Shown here in pieces: positions 1-7,864 of a stretch of 55,191 nt of DNA; the first letter of the stretch is position 1; every line of letters starts with the position of its first letter. Position numbers and translations under genes: made by a program. The notes under the pieces were generated by a model that worked only from the letters and a program-made list of their open reading frames with translations, was not told the DNA's origin and did not search any database. Source of the DNA: Clostridiales bacterium (lineage in GTDB: Bacteria > Bacillota > Clostridia > Oscillospirales > QAMX01); NCBI GenBank assembly GCA_016303065.1, contig JAEDMJ010000009.1, forward strand, positions 1 through 55,191. Direction: 5' to 3'.

Positions 1-192
1 AACGTCGCCGTCCAGATCAACGGCAAGCTCCGTGCGACGATCCGCGTTCCGCGCGACAGCGAGAGCGATGTCATGCTCGCCGCCGCGCATGCGGAGCCCA
101 AAGTTGCCGCCGCCCTTGAAGGCGTGACGGTGATAAGGGAGATCGCGGTCAAAAACCGCATCGTCAACTTTGTTGTCAAACCTGCGAAGTGA
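1..192 (+). CDS. leuS: Leucyl-tRNA synthetase, C-terminal 63 residues (partial)
   Basis: The reading frame is open from the first base and stops at TGA 190-192. It encodes the tail of a class I leucyl-tRNA synthetase, which charges tRNA-Leu in the cytoplasm. The visible part begins with VQINGKLRATIRVP and ends with NRIVNFVV. This is the typical LeuRS C-terminal domain pattern (V-Q-x-N-G-K-x-R, then a K-x-I/L-V-N-V/F-V ending) that contacts the tRNA elbow. The catalytic domain lies outside the window. The gene runs toward rpsU, which has its own promoter, so the two are probably separate transcription units. Confidence 0.85.
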   Translation, partial: NVAVQINGKLRATIRVPRDSESDVMLAAAHAEPKVAAALEGVTVIREIAVKNRIVNFVVKPAK

Positions 193-249
193 ATTGTTAC
201 AAAGACTTGTTACAAATGTATTAATTTAAGCTTTGGTCCGCTTTTTTGG

Positions 250-278
250 TTGACAATCGAAGTCCGATAGTGTATAAT
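250..278 (+). promoter_or_regulatory. Consensus SigA promoter for rpsU
   Basis: A perfect -35 hexamer TTGACA (250-255) is followed after 17 bp by a perfect -10 hexamer TATAAT (273-278), with a TG just upstream of the -10. It lies 58 bp before the rpsU start and should give strong constitutive vegetative transcription. Confidence 0.85.
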
Positions 279-335
279 ATCCAAACAGTGAACAGGTTTG
301 TTCTTTAAGTAATAATCCGGGGGGAGGGATAAGCA

Positions 336-512
336 GTGTCTGAGATCCATCTCAAGGAAAACGAATCTCTTGATAATGCCCTGCGAAGATTCAAGCGCAG
401 CTGTGCGAAGTCGGGCGTTCTTTCCGAGCTCCGCAAGAGAGAGCATTATGAGAGCCCGAGCGTCAAGCGCCGCAAAAAGGCCGAGGCGGCAAGAAAGAAG
501 AACTATCGTTAG
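336..512 (+). CDS. rpsU: 30S ribosomal protein S21
   Basis: This 58-residue basic protein is ribosomal protein S21 of the small subunit, which is involved in initiation on mRNAs. It shows the family's E-x-L-D-x-A-L-R-R-F-K-R motif near residues 10-21. The centre is LRKREHYE-S-PS-x-KR-R-K-K and the Lys/Arg-rich C-terminus ends in NYR. Length matches the family (about 57-60 aa). The start is GTG at 336, preceded by a strong G-rich Shine-Dalgarno (GGGGGGAGGGA, 318-328). The gene is too short for many ORF cut-offs. It is monocistronic here, with a perfect promoter upstream and a strong terminator immediately downstream. Confidence 0.97.
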   Translation: MSEIHLKENESLDNALRRFKRSCAKSGVLSELRKREHYESPSVKRRKKAEAARKKNYR

Positions 513-517
513 TCAGT

Positions 518-562
518 AAAAGAGCCGTAACGTCCGTAAAGAAGTTACGGCTCTTTCTGTAA
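518..562 (+). terminator. Rho-independent terminator of rpsU
   Basis: A 13-bp perfect stem AAAGAGCCGTAAC (519-531) pairs with GTTACGGCTCTTT (544-556) across a 12-nt loop. A T-rich tract follows. It starts 6 bp after the rpsU stop codon. Confidence 0.9.
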
Positions 563-579
563 TTTTGGAGGGATTTTCT

Positions 580-1149
580 TTGGGCGACTGGGAAAAGCTG
601 CAGTCTGAATGTCTTTCGTGCCGGAAATGCGCGCTTGCCGAGACGCGGACCAATGTCGTTTTCGGATCCGGCAACAGGTGTTCGCCGGTTCTTTTTATCG
701 GCGAAGCCCCGGGCGCGACGGAGGATGCGACGGGGCTTCCTTTCACGGGAAGAGCGGGCAGGCTTCTCGACTCCATGCTTGCTTCCGTCGGAATGGACCG
801 GACGCAGGTTTACATTGCCAACACCATAAAGTGCCGTCCTCCGAAAAACAGAGATCCGTTTCCGGAAGAACAGACTGCCTGTCTCCCGTGGCTTGAAGCC
901 CAGATCGGCCTCATTAACCCGAAGATGATAGTCTGCCTGGGGCGCATTTCGGCAATGCGCTTTATAAAGCCTGATTTCCGCATCACCCAGGAACACGGAC
1001 AGTGGTTTGAGCGAGACGGAAAAAAGCTTATGGCGATATACCATCCTGCCGCTCTTTTGAGGGATCCTGCGAAGAGGGGAGACACCTTTGAGGATCTGAG
1101 AAAGATAGAGATCGAAGTCGAAAGGCTTCGCGAAGAGAGCAGAAAATAA
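580..1149 (+). CDS. Uracil-DNA glycosylase, family 4 (Fe-S type)
   Basis: This 189-residue protein removes uracil from DNA to start base-excision repair. Family-4 hallmarks are visible. An N-terminal C-x2-C-x2-C cluster (CLSCRKC) should contribute ligands of a [4Fe-4S] cluster. The uracil-pocket motif is GEAPGATEDATGLPFTGRAG. NTIKCRPPKNRDP follows, and the C-terminal motif YHPAALLR carries the catalytic-loop His. A longer TTG start exists at 565, but that codon overlaps the Shine-Dalgarno GGAGGG (567-572). TTG at 580 has ideal spacing and is preferred. It stands between the rpsU terminator and metG, 41 bp from metG, and may share a transcript with it. The gene is often annotated udgB or as a bacteriophage SPO1 DNA polymerase-related protein. 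Confidence 0.92.
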   Translation: MGDWEKLQSECLSCRKCALAETRTNVVFGSGNRCSPVLFIGEAPGATEDATGLPFTGRAGRLLDSMLASVGMDRTQVYIANTIKCRPPKNRDPFPEEQTACLPWLEAQIGLINPKMIVCLGRISAMRFIKPDFRITQEHGQWFERDGKKLMAIYHPAALLRDPAKRGDTFEDLRKIEIEVERLREESRK

Positions 1150-1190
1150 ACAAAAAAGACAGAAAAGTATTTTGGAAGGATGATCTTTCA

Positions 1191-3116
1191 GTGGAAAAAC
1201 CAAAATTCTATATAACAACTTCCATTGCCTACACTTCGCAGGTGCCCCATATAGGAAACACATATGAGGCCATACTTGCCGACTGTATTGCCCGCTGGAA
1301 GCGCCTTACGGGTTACGATGTGTTCTTTCTCACCGGTACGGACGAACACGGCGAAAAGATCCAGAAACAGGCCGCGGCGGAGGGCTGTACCCCCCAGGAA
1401 CACGTTGACCGGGTTTCCGGCGAGCTCAGAAGAATCTGGGACCGCTGCAACGTGAGCTATGACGGATTTATTCGCACCACCGACGAAAAGCACGTTGAGG
1501 CGGTGAAGGGGATTTTCCGCCGCCTTTACGAGCAGGGAGATATTTACAAGTCGGAGTATGTTGGAAATTACTGCACGCCCTGCGAATCGTTCTTTACGGA
1601 CTCCCAGCTTGTCAACGGATGCTGCCCGGACTGCGGACGGCCCGTTGAAAAGGCCAGCGAAAGCGCGTACTTTTTCCGGCTTTCAAAATACGCGGACAGG
1701 CTTCTTGCGCTTTTTGAAGAGAATCCTGACTTTGTTCAGCCTGTCGAGCGCCGCAACGAGATGATCAACAATTTCATAAAGCCGGGCCTCAAGGACTTCT
1801 GCGTCTCGAGATCGAGCATCACATGGGGAGTTCCCGTGGATTTCGATCCGGGCAACGTCATATACGTCTGGATCGACGCCCTTTCCAACTATATCACCGC
1901 GCTTGACTATACCGTCGGCGCAAAGGGCGAGCTTTACAGCAAATACTGGCCGGCGGATGTCCACATCATCGGAAAGGATATCCTGCGCTTCCATACGATC
2001 TACTGGCCGGCAATGCTCATGGCTTTGGGCGAGCCCCTTCCCAAAAAGGTCTTCGGTCATCCCTGGCTCCTTATCGGCGGGGAGAAAATGTCGAAATCGA
2101 AGAAGAACGTCATATATGCCGACCAGCTTATCAACTGGTTCGGTGTGGACGCGGTCAGATACTATGTTCTTTCGGAAATGCCGTTTGCCGCCGACGGAAC
2201 TCTCACCTACGAGCTTTTGGCCGAAAAGTTCAACGGCGATCTTGCCAATATTCTCGGAAACCTTGTGAACCGCACCGTTGCCATGACGAAGAAATACTTC
2301 GGAGGCGTAATTCCGGAGCCGGGAGAGCTGACCGACATTGACCGCGAGCTTGTATGTGCGGCGGAGAAAGCCGTGAAGGAAGTCGGGGAGAGCATGGATG
2401 CTTACCGCGTCGCGGACGCTTCCGACGCCATATTTGCCCTGTTCCGCCGTTCCAACAAGTATATCGACGAGACGACTCCCTGGATTCTGGCAAAGTCGGA
2501 AGAGGGAAAGAATCGGCTTAAAACGGTTATATACAACCTTCTCGAGAGCATTCGCATCGGCGCGGTGCTTCTGTCGCCGTTCATGCCGGAAACCTCGGAG
2601 AAAATATTTGCACAGCTCGGAACCGACAGGACGGATATGGAGTCCCTGGAATCCTTCGGCGCCCTTGCCGCCGGAGCAGTCGTCGGGGAGCCCGTTCCGC
2701 TTTTCGCCCGGCTCGATACGGCCGCCGTTCTCGCCGCAATCGACGAGGAAAACGAGAAGGAGACCCGTCCGGAGGTTCCGGAGATCGGTGCGGAGATCAC
2801 CATCGACGATTTTGCCGGCATGGATCTCAGAGCCGCGAAGGTTTTGGAGTGCGAGCCGGTCAAGAAGAGCGACAAGCTTTTGAAGCTTGTCGTTGACATC
2901 GGCCTTGAAAAACGCCAGGTGGTTTCGGGCATCGCGAAGTGGTACAAGCCGGAGGATCTGATCGGCAAGACCGTTGTTCTCGTCGCAAATCTCAAGCCGG
3001 CAAAGCTCCGCGGCGTGGAGAGCCAGGGAATGATCCTTGCGGTCGACAATTCGGCGGACGACGTCCGGGTGGTTTTCCTGCCTGACGGAATCTGGCCGGG
3101 AAGCAAAATAAGATGA
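1191..3116 (+). CDS. metG: Methionyl-tRNA synthetase with C-terminal tRNA-binding domain
   Basis: This 641-residue class I aminoacyl-tRNA synthetase charges both initiator and elongator tRNA-Met. It has the HIGH-type motif HIGN near residue 20 and the zinc-knuckle cysteines of the connective peptide (CTPC ... CCPDC, about residues 127-147). It also has the catalytic loop KMSKSKKN near residue 300. The last 110 residues form the EMAP-II/Trbp111-like OB fold (DFAGMDLRAAKVLECEP ... GMILA) that binds tRNA non-specifically and drives dimerisation, as in Bacillus MetS. The start is GTG at 1191, after GGAAGGA (1174-1180). Its stop overlaps the tatD start by 4 nt, a conserved metG-tatD arrangement in Firmicutes. 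Confidence 0.97.
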   Translation: MEKPKFYITTSIAYTSQVPHIGNTYEAILADCIARWKRLTGYDVFFLTGTDEHGEKIQKQAAAEGCTPQEHVDRVSGELRRIWDRCNVSYDGFIRTTDEKHVEAVKGIFRRLYEQGDIYKSEYVGNYCTPCESFFTDSQLVNGCCPDCGRPVEKASESAYFFRLSKYADRLLALFEENPDFVQPVERRNEMINNFIKPGLKDFCVSRSSITWGVPVDFDPGNVIYVWIDALSNYITALDYTVGAKGELYSKYWPADVHIIGKDILRFHTIYWPAMLMALGEPLPKKVFGHPWLLIGGEKMSKSKKNVIYADQLINWFGVDAVRYYVLSEMPFAADGTLTYELLAEKFNGDLANILGNLVNRTVAMTKKYFGGVIPEPGELTDIDRELVCAAEKAVKEVGESMDAYRVADASDAIFALFRRSNKYIDETTPWILAKSEEGKNRLKTVIYNLLESIRIGAVLLSPFMPETSEKIFAQLGTDRTDMESLESFGALAAGAVVGEPVPLFARLDTAAVLAAIDEENEKETRPEVPEIGAEITIDDFAGMDLRAAKVLECEPVKKSDKLLKLVVDIGLEKRQVVSGIAKWYKPEDLIGKTVVLVANLKPAKLRGVESQGMILAVDNSADDVRVVFLPDGIWPGSKIR

Positions 3117-3877
3117 TTTTTGACGCCCACGCCCACTACGACGACCCTGCCTTTGACGGGGACAGGGATGAGCTTTTGAAAAGCATGCCGGAAAAAGGCG
3201 TCGGTTATATCGTCAACGCCGGATCGGATATCGCCTCAAGCGAAGCTTCGGTCGAACTGGCGCACCGCTGGGATTTTGTCTGGGCGGCGGTCGGAGTTCA
3301 TCCGCACGAAGCCAAAAGCTGGGATGAAGCTTCCGAAAAACGCCTCTCTGAGCTTATGGCGGAAAAAAAGGTCGTGGCGGTGGGCGAGATCGGCCTGGAT
3401 TACCACTACGATCTGTCGCCGCGGGAGGTTCAAAAGTCCGTTTTCAGAAGGCAGCTTGAGCTGGCGCGTGACGCCGGTTTGCCCGTTGTCATACACGAAA
3501 GAGAGGCTCTTGAAGATACATTGAAGATAATCCGTGATTTTCCGGAAATTCGCGGAATGTTCCACTGTTTTTCCGGAAGTCCGGAAACTGCGGCGGAGCT
3601 TGTAAAGGCCGGATGGTACATATCTCTCGGCGGTGCGGTCACTTTTAAGAACGCGAAAAAAGCTCCTGCGGTGCTTGAAAAAATTCCATCCGACCGGCTT
3701 ATCCTGGAAACGGACTGCCCGTATATGGCTCCGGTGCCTTTCCGGGGGAAGAGAAACGATTCAACCATGATACACATTGTTGCCGGGAAGGCGGCGCTTT
3801 TGCGCGGAGGTTCCGCGGAAGAAATAGAGCGTTTGACTTGCCGGAACGCTGTCAGACTTTTCGGAGAGCGCATGTGA
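3113..3877 (+). CDS. tatD: TatD/YcfH-family metal-dependent hydrolase (DNase)
   Basis: This 254-residue TIM-barrel metallo-hydrolase belongs to the TatD family, Mg-dependent 3'-5' exonucleases with roles in DNA repair and turnover. All family motifs are present in order: DAHAHYDDPAF at the N-terminus (metal His), GVHPHEA, VGEIGLDYHYD (metal Glu), VIHERE, FHCFSGS, and LETDCPYMAP followed by RGKRNDS. The length is typical. The ATG overlaps the last codons of metG (ATGA), so the two are translationally coupled. Confidence 0.95.
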   Translation: MIFDAHAHYDDPAFDGDRDELLKSMPEKGVGYIVNAGSDIASSEASVELAHRWDFVWAAVGVHPHEAKSWDEASEKRLSELMAEKKVVAVGEIGLDYHYDLSPREVQKSVFRRQLELARDAGLPVVIHEREALEDTLKIIRDFPEIRGMFHCFSGSPETAAELVKAGWYISLGGAVTFKNAKKAPAVLEKIPSDRLILETDCPYMAPVPFRGKRNDSTMIHIVAGKAALLRGGSAEEIERLTCRNAVRLFGERM

Positions 3878-3908
3878 TTCATGCCCGGTATTTGAAAGGA
3901 AAAAACAA

Positions 3909-5072
3909 ATGACAGAAATCAGAAGAGGACGATTAGAAGAGCACGACAAGATACTGGATTTTATCAATTTAGTCTTTTCCATGGCGCACCGCCCCCACGA
4001 TTTTGAATACATGTATCCGAACCTCTATCGGGCAGAGCCGGGATACATGGAGCATTTCTACACCCTTTGGGAGGACGGCGAGCTCAGATGCTGTGTCCTT
4101 TGCGAGCCGAGAGTTCTAAGCGTCGGCGGCGAAAAGCTGAACGTGATCGGCATCGGAAACGTTGCCACCCATCACAGAGCCCTCGGCAAGGGATACATGA
4201 CCAGACTCATGGGTCAGATCGTCGAAGACATGAAAGCTGACGGCGTTCACCTTTCCTGCCTGGGCGGAAAACGTCTCAGATACAACCATTTCGGATATGA
4301 GCTTGCGGGGAATTGCTTCGATCTGTCTTTTTCTCCGAACGATGCAAAGGCGATATATCCGGACTTTGACGCCTCTGCCTGGAGGTTTGAAAAAGTCACG
4401 TTTGAGGACAGAGAAATGCTCGGCAGTCTCAAGCGTTTTTACGAGGCCATGCCCGTTCACTACGATTACGACGACGAGCATTTTTACTACCGCATGGAGC
4501 ACGAGGGCGCAAACCTCTATGCCGTTTTCGGCAAAAACGGAGAACTTGCCGGATTTACGGCTTTCCGCGCGGAGGACGGAAGGCTCGGCCTTTTGGAGCT
4601 CTGTGCAGCCGACGAAAACCGGGCAGATATCGCCCTTGCTCTTGCGCTCCAGACGGAAAAGCCCGTCAGCTTTGCTTCGTCGGAGTGGCAGGTACCGTAT
4701 CTTGACCGGATAATCGACATCTCGGGAGATCTTGTGCGGACCGGATCGAGCATGTGGAGCGTTTTGTCCTGGAAAGAACCGGTCAGAGCGTTTTTGACTT
4801 TCAAGAAAACATACTCCGATCTCAAAAAAGGAAAACTGGTCATCGGCGTTGAAAACGGCGTTAAAATTGCCGTTGAAGTCGGCGAGGGTGTATCGGTCGA
4901 ATACACCGACGATGAGGCGGACATAAGCTTTGAGGGGCTGAGAGGCATCCGGGCAATCTTCGGCGCATATCCGCATCATTTCTTTGCATCGGGTCTTTCC
5001 GGAGAGAAGCTTGACCTTGCGGACAGCTGGTTCCCGCTTCCGCTGTGCAAGTCCGGTTCCGAGGCAGTATAA
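3909..5072 (+). CDS. GNAT-family N-acetyltransferase, Eis-like (two-domain plus SCP2-like C-terminus)
   Basis: This 387-residue protein has the layout of Eis-type acetyltransferases. The N-terminal GNAT fold has the acetyl-CoA loop in GIGNVATHHRALGKGYMTRLM (about residues 78-98), where R-x2-G-x-G/A is modified to R-ALGKG. A second degenerate GNAT half follows, and then an SCP2-like C-terminal domain. Eis homologues acetylate amines of aminoglycosides, polyamines or proteins; the substrate here cannot be told. The start ATG 3909 follows GAAAGGA. The gene lies 31 bp after tatD and may be co-transcribed, but it is functionally unrelated. A strong terminator follows. Confidence 0.85.
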   Translation: MTEIRRGRLEEHDKILDFINLVFSMAHRPHDFEYMYPNLYRAEPGYMEHFYTLWEDGELRCCVLCEPRVLSVGGEKLNVIGIGNVATHHRALGKGYMTRLMGQIVEDMKADGVHLSCLGGKRLRYNHFGYELAGNCFDLSFSPNDAKAIYPDFDASAWRFEKVTFEDREMLGSLKRFYEAMPVHYDYDDEHFYYRMEHEGANLYAVFGKNGELAGFTAFRAEDGRLGLLELCAADENRADIALALALQTEKPVSFASSEWQVPYLDRIIDISGDLVRTGSSMWSVLSWKEPVRAFLTFKKTYSDLKKGKLVIGVENGVKIAVEVGEGVSVEYTDDEADISFEGLRGIRAIFGAYPHHFFASGLSGEKLDLADSWFPLPLCKSGSEAV

Positions 5073-5148
5073 GAACTGCAATAAAATTTTTAAAGCCGAC
5101 CCAAAAGGGCGGACAATATTTTGTCGCTGATATTTTTCCCTGTGAGCC

Positions 5149-5195
5149 AAAGGGCTTGCCGACTGTTTTTTTTACAGAAGGCAAGCCCTTTTTTT
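5149..5195 (+). terminator. Terminator after the Eis-like gene
   Basis: An 11-12 bp stem, AAGGGCTTGCC (5150-5160) with GGCAAGCCCTT (5180-5190), has a loop of about 19 nt that itself contains a small ACTGT/ACAG pairing. A T7 run follows. The rest of the gap to 5384 shows no gene and no promoter I can call with confidence. Confidence 0.85.
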
Positions 5196-5384
5196 GGGGT
5201 TCTGCTCCGATGCAAAGGACAGGGGAAGGGGCCGAAATGCCCGGTTGGATACCGTTTGAAGCGATTTTTAATTATTTGTTTTTCGGATCGAAAAATTCCT
5301 GTTTTGGCCGATACAGGATGAATAAAAACGCGGACCGGTCAGATAATAAGCTTACAGACCAATTGAAAGGAACGTGATCTAAGA

Positions 5385-5561
5385 ATGAGCCCGAAAGAAC
5401 TGATTTATGTGGAAGATGCGCTTTCGCACGAGCAGATGATGCAGAAGAAATGTTCCGATCTTGCGAGCAAGCTTCAGGATCAGGATCTCAGAACTTTTGT
5501 AACGCAGCTTGCGGACAAGCACAGGCAGACCTTCAGCGAGTTTTACAGCCTTTTGAACTGA
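5385..5561 (+). CDS. Small spore-coat-like protein (58 aa)
   Basis: This 58-residue ORF begins MSPKELIYVEDALSHEQ and ends FSEFYSLLN. It is rich in Gln/Lys and predicted to be helical. It resembles the short proteins paired with CotF-family coat proteins in clostridia (pattern K-E-L-x-Y-x-E-D-A-L-x-H-E, then F-x-x-F-Y). The Shine-Dalgarno is weak (GAAAGG at 5365-5370, 14 bp away). The next gene 95 bp downstream is a clear CotF-like coat protein, so a role in the spore coat is likely. Function is inferred from family resemblance and position; no catalytic motif is visible. Confidence 0.75.
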   Translation: MSPKELIYVEDALSHEQMMQKKCSDLASKLQDQDLRTFVTQLADKHRQTFSEFYSLLN

Positions 5562-5656
5562 CTTTTTTTTGATGCGTGCGGACGGGCACGCAGATATCAT
5601 TTTTTTTTGAAAGGAGCGGCCGGTCAGACCGACGCCGGTCGGGCCGGAGATGAACA

Positions 5657-5905
5657 ATGGACGACAAGCTTATCATGGAGGATATACTGACCACGGTAAA
5701 ATCGGCGGCGGATCTTTATCTGCACGGTACGATTGAATCCGGCACGGTCAACGTGCACAGAACTTTTGACAGAAAACTCTCTGAAACCCTTCAGATGCAG
5801 AATGAAATATACTCCAAAATGTCTCAAAAGGGCTGGTATTCCGAAGAACAGGCCCAACAGCAGAAAATTGATCAGACGAGACAGAAATACTCCGCCTGCT
5901 GCTGA
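5657..5905 (+). CDS. CotF-like spore coat protein
   Basis: This 82-residue protein matches the Coat_F family (pfam07875). The N-terminus reads DDKLIMEDILTTVKSAADLY. The middle contains a helix typical of this family (TFDRKLSETLQMQNEIYSKM), followed by the hallmark KGWYSEEQAQQQKI. It ends in a double Cys (SACC). Such proteins are small structural components of the endospore coat made in the mother cell. The start ATG 5657 has CGGAGA at 5645-5650. It probably forms a unit with the 58-aa gene upstream. A GC-rich segment capable of hairpins (about 5614-5645) lies just ahead of the ribosome-binding site and could limit translation. Confidence 0.85.
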   Translation: MDDKLIMEDILTTVKSAADLYLHGTIESGTVNVHRTFDRKLSETLQMQNEIYSKMSQKGWYSEEQAQQQKIDQTRQKYSACC

Positions 5906-5918
5906 GAGAAAAAGCGGC

Positions 5919-5962
5919 GAAAAATCCGCCGGAGGACAGAATTGTCCTTCGGCGGATTTTTG
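5919..5962. terminator. Bidirectional terminator between CotF-like gene and DUF4349 gene
   Basis: A stem of about 18 bp, AAAATCCGCCGGAGGACA (5921-5938), pairs with TGTCCTTCGGCGGATTTT (5943-5960) across a 4-nt loop, with one G-T mismatch. It has T-runs on the + strand and A-runs on the left, so it can serve the converging genes on both strands. Confidence 0.88.
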
Positions 5963-5999
5963 TGTCGGAGACAGTGTTATTATGTGCTTTTGAGAAAAA

Positions 6000-6980
6000 T
6001 CATCTGCCCGAGGAGGCGGATCTGTTTTTGCGGCATCTGCGGATTATAAGCTTTATAACGACGATGTGGACGATAACGACCGCGGCGATCAGCGCGAGCA
6101 CAAGGATGATTTCCACGATATTGCCAAAAAACCAGATGCAGCAATTCTGTAAGCCCTTCCAAACGCGCTGAATGCTCTCGGAGAACTGTCTTGAAAGCTT
6201 TTCGCCAAACGTGAGCGGCGTGCTCACAACGGGAGTATACTCGATGACCTCGTACAGTCTGACGGAGACGGTGCTGTACGATACGAGGGACTCCATTTTG
6301 TTGAGCTGGGTCGTATAGCTTTCGACTTCATATCTGACCTCGGAGAGCGACTCCTCGATCAGGAGGACGTCGGAGAGGTTGTCGGCCTCTTTCAGAAGCT
6401 CAAGCAGTCTTGTCTCCTGGGCGCGGAGGGAGTTCAGTCTGGATTCAACGTCGACGTATTCGAGGGTAACATCGTCGGTGGTCAGCTCTTCCGATATGAT
6501 GCTGCCGACCGTTCCGGCGCTTGCGATGAAATCCTGAAGCTTTTCCGACGGGATGCGAAGCACATAGTTTGCGCGTCTTTCGCTTCCGTTTCCGCCGGTG
6601 GTGTTGGAGGATTCGGTGTATCCGCCGAGGGACTGGGCGAGAGAAATGAGGGCTGCGACGGAGTCGTCAAAGTTTTTGGTTTCAAGCTCGTAATTGATGC
6701 GGTAGACAAGCTTCCTGTTGGGGTCGGGCTGACCGAGCTGGAGCGAAGACTGGTTCGTGTAGTTTTTTTCGCTGCTGTCGGGAGAAACACCCGTTTCGGG
6801 GCTAGTCCAGCTTTCGGAGCCGGAGCCGAAAGCCTCATCTGCGGTGTCGTAGTAGTTGTAGCGATCGCCTGGGCTTTCAAACTGCTTGTCGGCTTCCGCG
6901 TCGGCGGCTGCGGCGCCGCACCCTGCAAACAGGGAGAGTGCACAGAGAGCTGAGAGAAGGATTAAAACCGTCTTTTTCAT
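6000..6980 (-). CDS. DUF4349-containing lipoprotein
   Basis: This 326-residue protein has a lipoprotein signal peptide (KKTVLILLSALCALSLFAGC, lipobox LFAGC with Cys21). A low-complexity linker rich in Asp, Ser and Tyr follows. The DUF4349 domain spans about residues 85-260 (KLVYRINYELETKNFDDSV ... GGYTESS ... RIPSEKLQDFI ... SEELTTDDVTLEYVDVESRL). A coiled-coil segment within it precedes one C-terminal transmembrane helix (about residues 285-310) and a basic tail. DUF4349 proteins are membrane-anchored and poorly understood; many sit in sporulating Firmicutes. It is transcribed away from the spoIIP block. No partner is evident. Confidence 0.88.
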   Translation of the reverse strand: MKKTVLILLSALCALSLFAGCGAAAADAEADKQFESPGDRYNYYDTADEAFGSGSESWTSPETGVSPDSSEKNYTNQSSLQLGQPDPNRKLVYRINYELETKNFDDSVAALISLAQSLGGYTESSNTTGGNGSERRANYVLRIPSEKLQDFIASAGTVGSIISEELTTDDVTLEYVDVESRLNSLRAQETRLLELLKEADNLSDVLLIEESLSEVRYEVESYTTQLNKMESLVSYSTVSVRLYEVIEYTPVVSTPLTFGEKLSRQFSESIQRVWKGLQNCCIWFFGNIVEIILVLALIAAVVIVHIVVIKLIIRRCRKNRSASSGR

Positions 6981-7077
6981 ATGGTGATTTTCCTTTCATA
7001 AAGTGTAATTCTGTATCTATTACTCCGAAAGCAGGACGGAAAGTTGCAGAGACGAAAGAGTTTTTGAAAATGAATTT

Positions 7078-7776
7078 TTAAAGCGCGGGCTTTTCGCCGT
7101 CGGAGCCGCCGTTTTCCCCGGCAGCCGCCGATGCGCCTGAGGTTATGTCGTTGAGAGAAGCCAGCATCGAGGCGATGCTGTCGGCAAAAGTGCGGAGCGA
7201 ATCGGAACGGCTGTCAACCGCCTTTTTCTCGGCCTCGAGAGCGGAATTTTTCTGGGTTTGGGCGGCAAGCTCGTCTTCCAGCGCGGCGATGCGTTTTTCG
7301 CATTCCGAAAGCGCGGCTTTCAGCCCGGAGTTTTCGGAAGAAGCGGACGCGAGCTCTTCCTTTGCCGAAGCGGCGAGGCTTTCGGATTCACGGACGGAGG
7401 CCTCTGCCCCGGCAAGCTTTTCTTCAAGCTTTTTTACTTCGGCTTCAAGCTTTGCCGTTTGTTCGAGACTTTCGGCGTAGTCGGAGGCCGCACGGCTCAG
7501 CTCCGAGGTGAGGAACGAGATCCTCTCTTCGTGCCGGTGTATGAGTTCGGACTTTTTGCCGCACTCCGCAGAGAGGCGGGCGTTGTCGGACTTGTATCTG
7601 TCGGCGGCAAGCTTCTGCGCGGCGGAGCGCTTTTCGCTGTCGGCAAGCTTGCGCTCCAGCGCTTCCTTTTCGCTGCGCCAGCTGCGCGACGATGCTGAGA
7701 TATATTCAATTACATCGTTGTTGTCAAATCCGCCGAAAAGCTTTTTGCGAAAACCGGTGCTTTCGTTTTTTGACAT
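7078..7776 (-). CDS. DivIVA-like coiled-coil protein
   Basis: This 232-residue protein starts with a DivIVA-type N-terminal signature (FRKKLFGGFDNNDVIEYI, where G-F/Y and D-V-x-x-Y-I mark the curved-membrane-binding module). From about residue 35 to 200 it is almost entirely a Glu/Lys/Ala/Ser-rich coiled coil, ending in a Gly/Ser tail. Proteins of this form act as polar or septal scaffolds in cell division or sporulation. The exact partner cannot be inferred, and the coiled coil makes the rest of the protein uninformative. A good promoter lies directly upstream, so it is probably transcribed alone or with the DUF4349 gene downstream (about 97 bp gap). Confidence 0.75.
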   Translation of the reverse strand: MSKNESTGFRKKLFGGFDNNDVIEYISASSRSWRSEKEALERKLADSEKRSAAQKLAADRYKSDNARLSAECGKKSELIHRHEERISFLTSELSRAASDYAESLEQTAKLEAEVKKLEEKLAGAEASVRESESLAASAKEELASASSENSGLKAALSECEKRIAALEDELAAQTQKNSALEAEKKAVDSRSDSLRTFADSIASMLASLNDITSGASAAAGENGGSDGEKPAL

Positions 7777-7810
7777 GATGATGCCTCCAAATTTCAGTAT
7801 AATTATTTCA

Positions 7811-7839
7811 AGTATAGCATATCATGTCGTTTTTTGCAA
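7811..7839 (-). promoter_or_regulatory. SigA-type promoter of the DivIVA-like gene
   Basis: On the minus strand, TTGCAA (7834-7839) is separated by 17 bp from TATACT (7811-7816). It is 35 bp upstream of the ATG at 7776. A Shine-Dalgarno TTGGAGGC lies between. Confidence 0.7.
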
Positions 7840-7864
7840 GAGCGGAAGCGGGAAAACCGCGTTT

